Shown: one piece after another, positions 9,956-20,469 of the stretch
How the letters are laid out: each line of letters opens with the position of its first letter
How positions within the stretch are numbered: the stretch's first letter is position 1
Assembly: GCF_020184175.1 (NCBI RefSeq)
Contig: NW_026083109.1
Coordinates: 124,001 to 188,000 of the forward strand
DNA: 64,000 nucleotides
DNA from: Aphis gossypii
Taxonomy: Eukaryota; Arthropoda; Insecta; Hemiptera; Aphididae
Reading direction: 5' to 3'
Notes under the pieces: generated by a model
Told to the model about the DNA's origin: nothing
What the model saw: the letters and a program-made list of their open reading frames with translations, nothing else
Databases searched by the model: none
Program-made: the position numbers and the translations under genes

Positions 9956-12900
9956 ATGAACAGAAATATAATAACAAAAAAACAGCGTATGAACACGATT
10001 GGAAGTGGACTTATTGAAATAGAAAGATTTAGAAAAGGTTCAAAAACTTTCTTAATTAAGAACTGTGAAAATTATATAGATTACAAATTATTTTTTAACT
10101 ATATTTTACATGGGTTAATTTTAAAGTTAAGACAATCGTGTATTAAAACGTCGATCAAATTTAATTTACACGTTGACGCTACTTACACACGTCCTATAAC
10201 ACATGATAAACAAGATGTGGCTTTTAAAACTTCGAATGTTTTAGCATGTAATTCATCCGATTTCGCTAGTTTGTTAAACACAAAGTTTGATAAAATATTA
10301 GCTGAAGAATCTGAATTTATTGCTAAAGGTTCAGGATGGACACTTGTTTCAATAGATGGGTTACAGTTGAGAATCAATTTAGTAAATCCATTAAAAGGAG
10401 GTGCATATTTAGATTTACCTAAATTTATACGAGAAAAAAAGGCTATTATAAACGTTAAAAATAAAGATAAAAACTGTTTTAAATATTCTATACTAACCAA
10501 ATATGATAAGCGTTCTAATAAATCACGATTTAACCAAAAATATTTTGATTTTCTTGAAAAAAAGAGTGGTTAGATTTTAAATGTATTGATTTCCCAACAC
10601 CAATAAATCAAATTAAAAAATTTGAACGTTTAAATAATGTTTCAGTTAATGTTCATAGTTTAAATAATAAAGGTACTATTTTCCCTCTATTTATAAATAA
10701 TAAAGAAGAAAAAAATCATTTTGATCTATTTTTTGTCAATAATCATAAAACATCACATTATTGTTATATTAAAGATTTTTCAAGATTTATTAGAAGTCAG
10801 AAAACTAAAAATTGTTCTAAATTAATTATTTGTAAGAGGTGTTTTACAACTTTTGGAAATAAACCATGTAAAAGTAAACTTTGGGGTGAAACAGGATTAA
10901 CTGAACATAAAAAAATGTGTAGTAAGAATAAATTAGGAAGACCGATAATGTTTGAAGAAGGAAAAGAAAATAAATTCATATTTTTTAAAAGTTATAAAAA
11001 AACTTCTAGAATACCATTTGTTATTTATGCTGACTTTGAATGTATTTTAAAACCTAAACAGACAAATGAATTCACTAAAACTAGTAAAACTTATATCACA
11101 CAATTACATGAAATTATGAGTTATGCATTTTATGTAAAAGTTGACTATAATATTATCACAGAAAAGTTAATGCAACAGTTTAAAATTCCAACAAACATAA
11201 TAATTTATAGAGGTATTGATGCGGCAAAAATTTTATAGAAAATATGATGATATTTCAAAAAAAATAAATGATATTTATCAAATAATGTACCAATGATTAC
11301 GTTGACTGAAAAGGAGGAAAAAGAATTTCAAATAGCAAAGGTTTGTAAAATATGTTTTTATCTTTTGAAGAAAATGAATTATATAAAGTTAGAGATCACT
11401 GTCATATTACTGGTAAATATACACAATGTATTTGTTTTAAATGTAATTTTGAAATAACCAACCCATCATTTGTTCCAATTTTTTTTCATAACTTATCATA
11501 CGATAGTCACTTTATAATTCGAGAACTTGGTTTTGATGATAAGAATATACATGTTATTCCTAATTCTGTAGAAAAATATATATCTTTTAGTAAAGAGGTT
11601 GCTCCGAGATTTAGTATAAAATGAGTTGATACATTCCGTTTTATGGCCTCCTCATTAAGCGAGCTTGCAAAAAATTTACTTGAAGATAAATCAAGGTTTA
11701 AAGAAACTTTAAAATTATTTTCTAATAAAACATTTGATTTAGTCATACGAAAAGGGGTTTTCCCTTATGAGTATATTGATAGTTGGAGTAAATTAAACGA
11801 AACTCGATTACCTTCAAAATCTGCATTTTATAACCCTTTAAAAAATGAAGAAATTAATAATAATGATTATTCTCATGCTAAAAAAATTTGGAAAGTATTT
11901 AGTATTAAAACTTTAGGTGAGTATAGTGATCTTTATTTGAAAACTGATGTCACCATACTAACGGATGTGTTCGAAAATTTTAGAGATTTATGTTTATCTA
12001 CTCTTAGTCTAGATCCTGCTCATTATATTACTGCTCCAGGATTTGCTTTCGATTGTATGCTTAAATATACTAAGGTTAAATTAGAAAAATTGACTGATTA
12101 TAACATGCTTTTATATTTTGAATCCTCAATCAGAGGGGGTATCTGTCAATCAGTTAAAAGATATACTAAAGCAAACATACCAAACATTAAAGGTTCGAAC
12201 TATAATCCTAATAAATCAATTTCATGGATTACATATCTTGATTGTGTAAATTTATATGGAAGTCGATGTTAACTGAGCTACCTTTCAAAGATTTCGAATG
12301 GGTTGATGACTTGAACATAGATGTTACTAAAATCCTGATGATTCAAAAGTCGGATATATATTAGAAGTTGATATTGATTATCCTGAATATTTACATGAAA
12401 AACATAATGATTTCCCGTTTTTACCTTTAAACGAATGTCCTCCAAATTCAAAAGTTAAAAAATTATTACTACTTTATCATCAAAAAAAAATATATATTAC
12501 ACTATAAAAATTTAAAACATGCAATTGCTAATGGTCTTAAATTAGTAAAAATTCATCGAGCAATCAAATTTTCACAGAGTAAATGGATGGCCTCATATAT
12601 CGAACTATGTACGAGAATGAGGAGAGAAGCTAAAAATAGATTTGAAAAAGATTTTTGGAAATTATTAATTAATAGCGTTTTTGGTAAATGTATGGAGAAT
12701 GTTCGAACTAGAGTTTCTTTAAAACTGGTTACATCAGATAAACAAGCAAATAAATTGATGATGAAAAATACTTTTAAAGATAGAACTATATACTCTGAAA
12801 ATCTTATGGCTATTCACCAACATAAGGAAACTATCAAATTCGATAAAGCAATTTATGTAGGGTCTGCAATTTTAGATGTCTCGAAAACATTTATGTATGA

Positions 12901-13459
12901 TTTTCATTATAATGTATTGAAAATAAATATAATAATAAAATACGATTATTGTACTCGGATACAGATTCTTTGATACATAATCGAACATTTAATTTTTTTG
13001 ATGATATTAGATATGATTTATTTCCGTATTTTGATACATCAAACTATCCACAAGATCATTATTGTTTTAGTGAAAATCATAAAAATCAACCTGGTTATTT
13101 TAAAGATGAAATGGGAGGAAAAATTTTAAAAGAATTTGTTTCATTAAGACCGAAATTATATGCTTACAAGACTGAAAACAACGATGAGGTTAAAAAAGCT
13201 AAGGTGTAAAAAAATATGTAATTAATCAACATATGTATTTTAAAAATTATATAGAAGTATTAAATGCGTACATAAACCATATCTCTCTTGATAATAAACA
13301 AACTTGTAGAAACATGAATTTTATTCGATCGAATAAACATGTTGTTCATTCTAAAACAATGAATAAGCTTGTACTAAGTGGTAACGATGATAAACATTTT
13401 ATAACAAAAAATGGGATTAATTCACTAGCATACGAACATTATAAATTAAAAAAATAATT
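9956..13459 (+). pseudogene. polB: Protein-primed family B DNA polymerase of the Polinton (frameshifted)
   Basis: Consecutive plus-strand frames (9956-10573, 10915-11238, 11352-11624, 11643-12272, 12587-12973, 12949-13209, 13233-13457) read one PolB. Visible landmarks are the Polinton N-terminal block SGWTLVSIDGLQLRIN, Exo I YADFECIL, Exo II HNLSYDSHFI, Exo III YLKTDVTILTDVF, palm motif YLDCVNLYG, the INSVFGKC block and catalytic YSDTDSL at about 12950. In Polintons this enzyme replicates the element using a terminal protein primer. At least six frame changes, many next to A or T runs, prevent translation as it stands. The gene faces the integrase block. Whether these are mutations or base-calling indels cannot be told here. 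Confidence 0.9.
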
Positions 13460-13510
13460 ATTCTAATATTCACTATGTTTAAGAAAATCGATATTAAGTA
13501 TTTCTAAAAA

Positions 13511-13735
13511 ATTTAAATTATTATCAGTAGGTGTTTTTTCCACGCTATCTAGTGATAATAATTATTTCTAAATTAAATTATTATCATCAGTAGGTGTTTT
13601 TTCCACGCTATCTAGTGATAATAATTATTTCTAAATTAAATTATTATCATCAGTAGGTGTTTTTTCCACGCTATCTAGTGATAATAATTATTTCTAAAAT
13701 TTAAATTATTATCATCAGTAGGTATCGTTCAAAGT
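13511..13735. repeat. 63-bp tandem repeats with internal hairpins
   Basis: Three full and one partial unit (gtaggtg core at 13528, 13590, 13653, 13718) are spaced 62-65 bp apart. Each unit holds ttattatcatcag and ctagtgataataatta as inverted arms around ttttttccacgc. The array lies exactly between the convergent PolB and integrase genes, a position suited to bidirectional transcript termination or 3'-end formation. Confidence 0.85.
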
Positions 13736-13831
13736 GAAAGGAAAACATTATATGAATAACTAAATAATTTAATTTAATACTGTTTTTTTTTTTATTTTTA
13801 TAAAAAGGTAAAATATATATAAAAAAAAAAT

Positions 13832-14745
13832 TTATTTAATAATATCTTTCGATAATATCCATGAATTATGACTAGAATCAAAACCCATCCATTTAACAAG
13901 CATTTTATCTTTAACTTTTTTTATAATACGTTCAATTAGAAATGTGTTCGGAAAATCAGTCAATTTAATTTCTTGCTCATAAAAACCACCTAGAATTATA
14001 TTGTTTGATCCATCCTTTAGCTGATAAGTTATTGGTTCTGTATGTAAAACTTTTGAAACTGTGAAAATTTCTGTTGTCCAATTTGGTGTATATCCTTTAC
14101 TAAATATATGCTTATATTTTGATATTCTTACTTCATCATTAATTTTAAATTTTGGTTTATATAATGTTTTATTTGTTTGTATGTTTGATTTGATTTTACT
14201 TGTATTTATTCTAGCTTCATATGGTGTACATTTAATTGATCTATGTTTTGTATGATTATAATTATAAATAATTTTTGATATTTTGTTATACCAATTCCAT
14301 GTACCTGTTGCAGTAAAATGTTTGTATATATTATTTTTTAGAGTTTGTATAACACGTTCTCCAATTGAACACTTGATAACGCTATACGTACTATAATGTC
14401 TAATTTTATTTTTTTCATTAACTGTTGAAATTGATTATTATAAAATTCTGTACCATTATCTGTTTGTAATAATTTTGGATTAGCTTGTTTTAATATATTA
14501 AACATACCTTTTGTACATTCTTTTCCTGTTTTATTTTTCAATGATTCTACCCATACATATTTCGTGTATGTATCTATAACAACTAAAATATACTTAAAAC
14601 CAAGATTTTGTTTAGAATGAGATTGCATATCCATTAAATCAGCTTGCCAAAGGTCATCTTTAAATCGTGTTATTATACTACGTCTTGGAAATACTTTTCT
14701 TGCAGGTCGATGTAGCTCATTAGCTAAACCCTCTAATGTAGACAT
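13832..14745 (-). pseudogene. int: Polinton retroviral-type integrase with chromodomain (one frameshift)
   Basis: The frame starting at 14745 carries the integrase core: a leader LHRPARKVFPRRS, the first catalytic Asp in QADLMDM, and the second in LQTDNGTEF. A frameshift around 14395 changes register. In the next frame the expected catalytic Glu appears in IGERVIQTL, followed by a C-terminal domain and a chromodomain-like end (FLIERIIKKVKDKMLVKWMG, then SHNSWI). The stop is at 13832. Polinton integrases insert the element and make 6-bp duplications; the chromodomain probably guides target choice. The start overlaps the stop of the upstream DUF8207-like gene by one base, as in a compact operon-like block. 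Confidence 0.88.
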
Positions 14746-15695
14746 TAAACTATAATATTCCTCTCACGTAATTCTTCTATAATAGATATGATTTCATTAT
14801 TTACACCAGTATTACCAGCATTTTGGGACGATGTTAAAAGATTTAATCTAACAACTAATTCATTTGGATCATCATAATACACTAATTGTGTATGAGGTAT
14901 TACATCTTTATATAAACCAGATCCTTTCTTAACTGACGGTGATAAACTAAAGTTAAATAGCTGATCAGTTGGAGGTTCTTCAAATTTAGAATTAATCACT
15001 GAAGAAGAAAAATCAAATGGTTCATTTGATATGACTGTATCATTAATAATGTTTCTTCGTTTTGCGCCTGAGCTAGATAAAAAGTTATCAAATTCTTTTA
15101 ATTTTAATTGAGAAGGAGTTTTAACTTTTGTGTTATTTATTTTCAATACTTCCTCATTTAATTGTTTTTCATCAATTTTCATTCGATCATATAGAGGTTT
15201 TACAACGTTCATCCATTTGAAATATCTTGAGGTTTTAGGTTTCCCGTCTGCCTTTAAATAAACTTTACTTGTTTTTAGAATATTATAATATGATTCCATA
15301 TCTTCTATCGTCATATTTTTTGGTACTTTCTCACATAATAAAGACCAAAGTCCTTTAGTCCAAGGGTAGTAATTATCAAGCAAGCGTAAGTTACCATGAT
15401 CAAAAGTGACAGGAATATCTGATATTTTAAGTTGATCATTAACCGAATCATAATGCATGCCATACGATCTATCATACCGTTGTAATTTAGGATTAGAAAT
15501 TAAAAAATTGTCGAACGATGAATTTGATTCGTTTTCGCTATCTCCATCACTAGTGATCAAGGTATTTTTTTTTTTAGTAGTGTCAGAAATAAATGAAGTG
15601 TTTTTTTCTGGAATTGAAGTCAATGGTTTGAGTAAAGGTATAAATGTTTCGCGAAAATAGTTATTAGAATCTATAACACCACGCTTCATGTTCAT
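14745..15695 (-). CDS. DUF8207-like Polinton protein
   Basis: The 316-aa ORF is intact. The N-terminal third is serine- and charge-rich and probably disordered. The middle (about residues 80-170) has YGMHYDSVNDQLKISDIPV and PWTKGLWSLLCEKVP, which resemble a conserved domain found in insect Polintons that I recall as DUF8207. The C-terminus NAGNTGVNNEIISIIEELRE is also typical of that group. The function is unknown; proximity to integrase and ATPase suggests a role in replication, integration or virion assembly. It ends at the integrase ATG. The upstream A/T-rich region 15696-15895 separates it from the ATPase. The DUF identity is from memory and needs a profile search. Confidence 0.7.
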   Translation of the reverse strand: MNMKRGVIDSNNYFRETFIPLLKPLTSIPEKNTSFISDTTKKKNTLITSDGDSENESNSSFDNFLISNPKLQRYDRSYGMHYDSVNDQLKISDIPVTFDHGNLRLLDNYYPWTKGLWSLLCEKVPKNMTIEDMESYYNILKTSKVYLKADGKPKTSRYFKWMNVVKPLYDRMKIDEKQLNEEVLKINNTKVKTPSQLKLKEFDNFLSSSGAKRRNIINDTVISNEPFDFSSSVINSKFEEPPTDQLFNFSLSPSVKKGSGLYKDVIPHTQLVYYDDPNELVVRLNLLTSSQNAGNTGVNNEIISIIEELRERNIIV

Positions 15696-15895
15696 TATTT
15701 TACGTTTGATATTTTTTTTTTGATAATATCAAATTTTTTAACAAAACTTTATCTTTATTCATTGAAAATAATGAACTTAATATATCTGTTTCCTTCAACT
15801 AAAGATAATACTATGTAGATTTTGTCTATATTACAACTATATTTATATACTTATTTTTTTTAAAAAAAGTATGAAAACCACATCTATATCTACCT

Positions 15896-16541
15896 TCATT
15901 CATTCACGTGTTTTATCAATACCATAAATCCGTAATCACTATGATTCCAGCAGAAATGAGAAATTTTCCGAAATTCTGAGAAATCCATATCTGCTGATGA
16001 ATGATCATTGAATATATGTTTAAATTTGTATCATCCTGTTTTAGAATTATTAATAAATTTGAATTATCTCTTACCAGTTGCTTCGGAATTTGAGAATATG
16101 TTTGTGCTAAATAGAATACAGAGCTAGCACCTGAATGTCTACACATTCCGAAATATTCTCTTATTATCGACTGTGGACCACATAAAACATCATCGAAAAT
16201 TATTACTGAATTCTTTTTAGTTAAATTCGGTTTTATAACTTTATCAGCGTCTGAAAATATAAAAATGTTAGCACCTTTTATATCATCTATTATTTTTTTT
16301 AATAAAACATATTTTTCTTGATTAGAAGTTTTTGAGTATAAATAAATATTTTCAAATCTTATTCCGTTTTCATGAGTGATTAGATTATACATTATATTTG
16401 TTTTACCTGAACCACTAGGACTGACTATAATAGCACGTATAGTATCAGGTAATAACGGTCCATGTCTTGACGTTTTTTTTTATTATTTGAGTATCAACGT
16501 TCAAAATATCTAATTTATCTTTCTTTTTAATCAAATCCATT
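15896..16541 (-). pseudogene. Polinton FtsK/A32-type packaging ATPase (two frameshifts)
   Basis: The start is proposed at 16541 (MDLIKKKDKLD). A run of nine A at about 16478-16486 shifts the frame. Downstream are the Walker A motif SPSGSGKT (about 16400-16423) and Walker B IIFDDV, followed by the arginine-bearing EYFGMCRHSG block. A second shift near 15990 moves the C-terminus into a frame ending HVNE and TGA at 15896-15898, with the family-like segment FCWNHSDYGF. The uninterrupted core is 16392-15916. The ATPase of this family translocates DNA into capsids, so its presence with capsid genes supports a virion-forming element. Both breaks are close to homopolymers. Confidence 0.88.
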
Positions 16542-16672
16542 TTTTTTCTTATAAATACTCTGGAACTTTTAAATTTATAACCAGTGAAAGATAGTGTGCT
16601 CAACCTGTAAGTAGAAATCAGATAAGACTGGTGAAGGTTTTATAAACTTCTTTATAAATACTGAAATAAAGT

Positions 16673-16998
16673 ATGATGAAGGTTAAACAGAAAATAGGTA
16701 TGAGTTATAAAGGTAAACATAAAAGTAATAAAAAATAAAAAAGAGAACACTAGCTGAAAAAAAAGGAAAGGTTAAGAAAAATCCTAATGGTAAAAGATTG
16801 ATTTTAACACCAGGTCAGACAGGAGGTGCGATTCCTCTAATTCCTATTTTCGCAGGGTTATCAGCTCTCGGTAGTTTAATGTCTGGGAGTGCTAGTGTTT
16901 ATAATGCAATTCAAAATTCGAAAAAAAAGAAAGGTAGCGGATTGAATTTAATCAATAATGGATCAAGGAAAAAAAAAACTGATAAAAACGTTACCTGA
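16673..16998 (+). pseudogene. pX/Mu-like basic core protein of the Polinton (one frameshift)
   Basis: A short basic N-terminus from the ATG at 16673 (MMKVKQKIGMSYKGKHK) runs into an A-rich stretch at about 16727-16740 where the frame changes. The next frame is Lys/Arg-rich, then has GGAIPLIPIFAGLSALGSL, then a basic tail. This resembles the hydrophobic segment flanked by basic residues in adenovirus pX/Mu-like and adintovirus minor core proteins. Such proteins condense or anchor viral DNA. It overlaps the protease start at 16958. The assignment is by pattern only, with moderate confidence. Confidence 0.55.
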
Positions 16999-17353
16999 CA
17001 GACCACTCACATCTAGAGACATTATAAAATACATTGTAAAGTTTAATATCAATCATTTCCGAGGAGTCTTTTCACGAGATGACTTACCTAAAACACCACG
17101 AACAATTGAATGTGGTATATTAAACTTAGACGTATCTTCAGGTGATGGAAGTCATTGGGTAGCGTTTTACAAAATTAAAGATAAGGTTGTATATTTTGAT
17201 AGCTTCGGTGATTTACCTCCACCAATTGAATTACAAAACTATTTCAAAAGAAACACGATTATATATAACTATTCAAATTATCAAGATTTTAATTCATTTA
17301 ATTGTGGACATTTATGTTTTGAATTTTTACAATGTATGAATCAATTACATTAA
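16958..17353 (+). CDS. Adenain-like cysteine protease of the Polinton
   Basis: The 131-aa ORF is intact. The triad is visible as H66 (GSHWVAFY), D81 (YFDSFG) and C116 (NCGHLCFEF), with Q109 as likely oxyanion residue. This matches the order His-Asp/Glu-Gln-Cys of adenovirus protease and its Polinton relatives, which mature capsid proteins. It is somewhat shorter than adenain. It overlaps the preceding pX-like gene and its end overlaps the minor capsid ATG at 17332, so the morphogenesis genes are tightly packed on the plus strand. Confidence 0.9.
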   Translation: MDQGKKKLIKTLPDRPLTSRDIIKYIVKFNINHFRGVFSRDDLPKTPRTIECGILNLDVSSGDGSHWVAFYKIKDKVVYFDSFGDLPPPIELQNYFKRNTIIYNYSNYQDFNSFNCGHLCFEFLQCMNQLH

Positions 17354-18111
17354 GTTTAACTGGTAATACAACTACATTATCTGTACATTATTTTCCAGCA
17401 ATTGATGTGTACGATGACTCGGAAATTGCTTTGTTAAATTTACAAACATATAATACATTTCCAAACATAAATGAAACTAATAACCAGTTTGAAATACATT
17501 TAGAAAATCCCGATCGTTTACTAAATAATAATAAATTTCCAACCTGTTTTATCACACTGAAAAAGGGGTGTTACGGTATTAAGGATATTAAAAATCAAAT
17601 TTTAACGCAAATAGATGACTTTTATAATGTTAACGAATACATTGGAATAAAACTGACAGAGAAAATACTTTTTGATATCGGGATTGATCAAGTATATTTT
17701 AGGACAACCATATTCAGTAATGCAACAATACGTTTTAACGTAGCAAACGGTATAGGACCTATATTGGGATTTGAAAAAAAAAATTATGAACCACACTTGC
17801 AATACATTGATGGTCAGCGTTCAAAGAAAGTGGTAAATTTAAACAGTGTTAATTCAATAAAAGTAGTGTGCAATATAGCTCAAGGTTCATTCAACAACCA
17901 CATGCCAAGTCATTCAATTTATGAGTTTTCTCCTACTGAGAACATAGGGACGAAGTTGATTCAATCTCCAACTAACCTAATATATTATAAATTAAATAAA
18001 ACAAATATCGATTTAATAACTATACAATTAGTTGATCAAGATCATAATCCGATAAACAATTTAGGTGAAAAATTAGTAAACGATCTACATATTAAACGTT
18101 ACGGATCTTAA
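17332..18111 (+). CDS. Minor capsid (penton-type) protein of the Polinton
   Basis: The 259-aa ORF is intact and starts MYESITLSLTGNTTTLSVHY. The sequence is beta-rich with SEIALLNLQTYNTFPNI near the N-terminus and GPILGFEKKNYEPH in the middle, both typical of Polinton minor capsid proteins with a single jelly roll that form capsid vertices. The start overlaps the protease gene by 22 bases in another frame. The next small ORF begins 2 bp after its stop. Recognition is by position between protease and major capsid genes and by characteristic segments. Confidence 0.85.
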   Translation: MYESITLSLTGNTTTLSVHYFPAIDVYDDSEIALLNLQTYNTFPNINETNNQFEIHLENPDRLLNNNKFPTCFITLKKGCYGIKDIKNQILTQIDDFYNVNEYIGIKLTEKILFDIGIDQVYFRTTIFSNATIRFNVANGIGPILGFEKKNYEPHLQYIDGQRSKKVVNLNSVNSIKVVCNIAQGSFNNHMPSHSIYEFSPTENIGTKLIQSPTNLIYYKLNKTNIDLITIQLVDQDHNPINNLGEKLVNDLHIKRYGS

Positions 18112-18112
18112 G

Positions 18113-18277
18113 ATGGGATTAAAATTTAATATAAGCCCATTACAAAAGATAAATCTTGCTAGTCATATAACTAAAGCGTTACCGGTAACATCGAATAAAG
18201 TAAAAAAAATAACAACGAAAAATAAAACAATTTTAAAGGCTTTAGGTTATAAATTAAAGCAGAATGCCAGAAAGTGA
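18113..18277 (+). CDS. Small basic Polinton ORF between capsid genes
   Basis: The 54-aa ORF starts MGLKFNISPLQKINL and is rich in Lys, Thr and Asn (KKITTKNKTILKALGYKLK). It begins 2 bp after the minor capsid stop and overlaps the major capsid start by 14 bases. Basic composition and location suggest a virion or scaffold accessory, but no family is recognised. An alternative is a chance ORF, though tight overlap on both sides argues for translation. Confidence 0.5.
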   Translation: MGLKFNISPLQKINLASHITKALPVTSNKVKKITTKNKTILKALGYKLKQNARK

Positions 18278-19486
18278 TATTTTAGATATAAGTTCACCGT
18301 TTGAAACCGATTCTAAAATTATGAAAATCGAATATCATTCATATACACCGTATACAACTTCATTTAATAATAATGATGAAATACGTATATCAATCCAACA
18401 AACAGATGTTTATCCGTATCTGAATGAAAGCTTTATATATTTAGAAGGTGAAGTATCAGATGCTGGAAAAGTAAAACTTACTAATAACGGTTTTTCCTAT
18501 CTCTTTGAACAAATACGACTTGAAATCAATGGAATAGAAGTAGATAGAACACGTGTACTTGGTATTACCAGTTCGTTAAAAGGTTATCTATCAGGTACAC
18601 CTGATAATTATAATTGTTATGAAAATGCTGGTTGGATATTTAAAAATAGTTCAAACCCAGCAAATAGTAATGGAGAATTTAGTGCATGCATTCCGTTAAA
18701 ATATTGGTTAGGTCTATTTGAAGACTTTAAAAAGATATTAGTTAATTCTAGATTAGAACTAATATTAACTCGAAGTCATAGCGATTTAAACGCTCTAAAA
18801 GTAATTACTAGTGGAAGTACAAATTCTGGAAAAGTTGTTTTGAAAAAAATAGTTTGGAAGGTTCCACATATTACTGTTGATGATGAAGAAAGGTTAAAAT
18901 TATTAAAACTTATTGAAAAAGAAAAAAGTTTGTTTATCCCGTTCAGATCTTTTGAAACTTTTGAATATCCTGAACTCGGAACCACAAAAAAAGTTGTATG
19001 GAACCTAAAAACTGCTTCAAAATTAGAAAAACCTCGATTCATTATAATCGGATTACAAAAGGGACGTAAAAATTCGTTAGAAAAAGATTGTGGTGTATTC
19101 GATCATTGTAATATAACTAATGTAAAAGTATTTTTAACTCAATAGCATATCCTTATGATAATTTAAATTTGGATTTTGCTAAAAATAATTTTACCTTATT
19201 ATATGATATGTATACATCGTTTCAAGAATCGTACTATGAAAAAAGTATTCGGAACCCGATATTAAGCCCATCTACATTTCTAACGCAAGCTCCAATTATT
19301 GTTATCGATACGTCAAAACAGAATGATTCAGCTACAGCTTCATCAGTAGATGTTCAATTAGAAATTGAAGCATCAGAATCTCTTTCAGGTGTAACTGCTT
19401 ATTGTTTATTAATTCATGATCGCATTGTAGAATATGTACCTTTTACTAGGGAAGTAAGAAAACTAGTTAAATCAATTTTAAATTAA
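18264..19486 (+). pseudogene. mcp: Major capsid protein (double jelly roll) of the Polinton, one frameshift
   Basis: The frame 18264-19145 gives 293 aa; the rest continues in another frame at about 19145-19486 (SIAYPYDNLNLDF, FQESYYEKS). The N-terminal part has SPFETDSKIMKIEYHSYTP and DVYPYLNESFIYLEGEV. The C-terminal part has the aspartate-rich end typical of Polinton hexon-like proteins. The complete length near 405 aa fits the family's shorter members. The break is next to TTTTTAAC at about 19133. Such proteins form trimeric pseudo-hexameric capsomers. It is the last gene before the right TIR. Confidence 0.87.
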
Positions 19487-19589
19487 TTTAGAATAATGAG
19501 ACAATACATATAAATATATTTTTTTTATTTTGAACCAAAACGTATTATTTTTTATTTTTTTAAAAAAACATGACTAAAAAATATAATTA

Positions 19590-19938
19590 TGAAGTGTGTA
19601 TATACACTGCTTAAACTTTATGTGTAACATAGAAAAAAATTTATTGGTTGTAGCGGAATACTCCGTCTGTGTTACACGGGAAATAAATAGTATATACACT
19701 GTTTAAACTCTATGTGTAACAGGGGAAAAAATAATTGGTTTTAAATTTTTTTAAATCAGTGTTTTTTTACTGGTACAGCGGAGAAAAAAAAGTTTGAGGG
19801 GGAAAATCCACCTAAAAATTTTAAAATCACCGCAGTCTGGTAGAGCGGAGAAAAAAAAAGTTTGAGGGGAAAAATCCCCCTTAAAAATTTGCAATCTCCG
19901 CAGTCAAAAGTGCGCAGAACATACAAATGTATACTACT
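19590..19938 (-). repeat. Polinton right terminal inverted repeat
   Basis: The reverse complement of this segment matches the left TIR from the outermost base. It has one more internal sub-repeat (gcggagaaaaaaaagtttgag occurs twice at about 19779 and 19846), so it is longer than the left TIR. The outer end is exact from the adjoining target duplication; the inner edge is approximate. Confidence 0.85.
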
Positions 19939-20290
19939 ACATTTTAAAGATCTCAAGTTACAAATATCAAAAGCATTATTAAATAGCTCAATAAATTTTA
20001 CAGTAGCATCAGATTTTGAAAATTGATTTAAGTTTAAGTTATATTCACAAAATTTCAAAGCATCAGCGACTGATTGGCTTGGAAGCTGAGTAACAAGCTT
20101 AACTTTCATTTTATTTTTGAAAAAGAATATAAACTGTTTTCTGATTTTTTTTGCAAGATGACAACATTCTTTTTCTTGCAATAAAAATAACTCTTTTATG
20201 AAATTAAAATCAATAATATTATCATCATAATCTAAAAATTGTTGTTTTTCAGCAAAAGCATTAAAAAGCACTAATTTTATCATATGCGCT
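19939..20290 (-). pseudogene. P-element/THAP9-type transposase, central part (5' side of the interrupted gene)
   Basis: The minus frame from about 20290 carries HMIKLV, FNAFAEKQQF, LPSQSVADALKF and NAFDICNLRSLK. These match in order the central transposase blocks of the P copy at 52.2-53.1 kb. The frame runs into the Polinton at 19938. At 1807 the other half begins in the same frame after one copy of the 6-bp duplication. Above 20290 the homology stops at a cag that could be a 3' splice site; no further upstream exon is found on this strand. Confidence 0.85.
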
Positions 20291-20469
20291 GGGAGTTAAT
20301 TTGAGTAAATATAATTTAAAAATCACATAGCTATAAATGCTAAGTAGGTATTGCGTAGTTATAGGCAGTTAATATCTATTAACTATATAGGTAACATAAA
20401 AATATAAATGAGTTAATTTCTGTATTTAAAATTTACTCATTTATGTTTTTATGTTATATGTCTACTTTA

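Larger units (their letters stand above)
1808..19938. mobile_element. Polinton/Maverick, 18.1 kb, with TIRs and 6-bp TSD
   Basis: The element starts AGTAGTATAC at 1808 and ends with its complement GTATACTACT at 19938. It is flanked on both sides by the 6-bp duplication acattt (1802-1807 and 19939-19944). Polintons are known for AG...CT termini, long TIRs and 6-bp duplications. Genes in order: BIR protein (+), unknown (+), spliced unknown (-), a DD82E transposon insertion, two coiled-coil proteins (+), protein-primed PolB (+), chromodomain integrase (-), DUF8207-like (-), ATPase (-), pX-like (+), cysteine protease (+), minor capsid (+), small basic protein (+), major capsid (+). It interrupts a P-type transposase ORF. 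Several genes carry frameshifts, so the copy may be inactive or the sequence may contain indel errors. Confidence 0.93.

Noticed and set aside
13511..13735. CRISPR-like array
   Set aside because: The units are contiguous tandem repeats without unique spacers, in a eukaryotic transposon.
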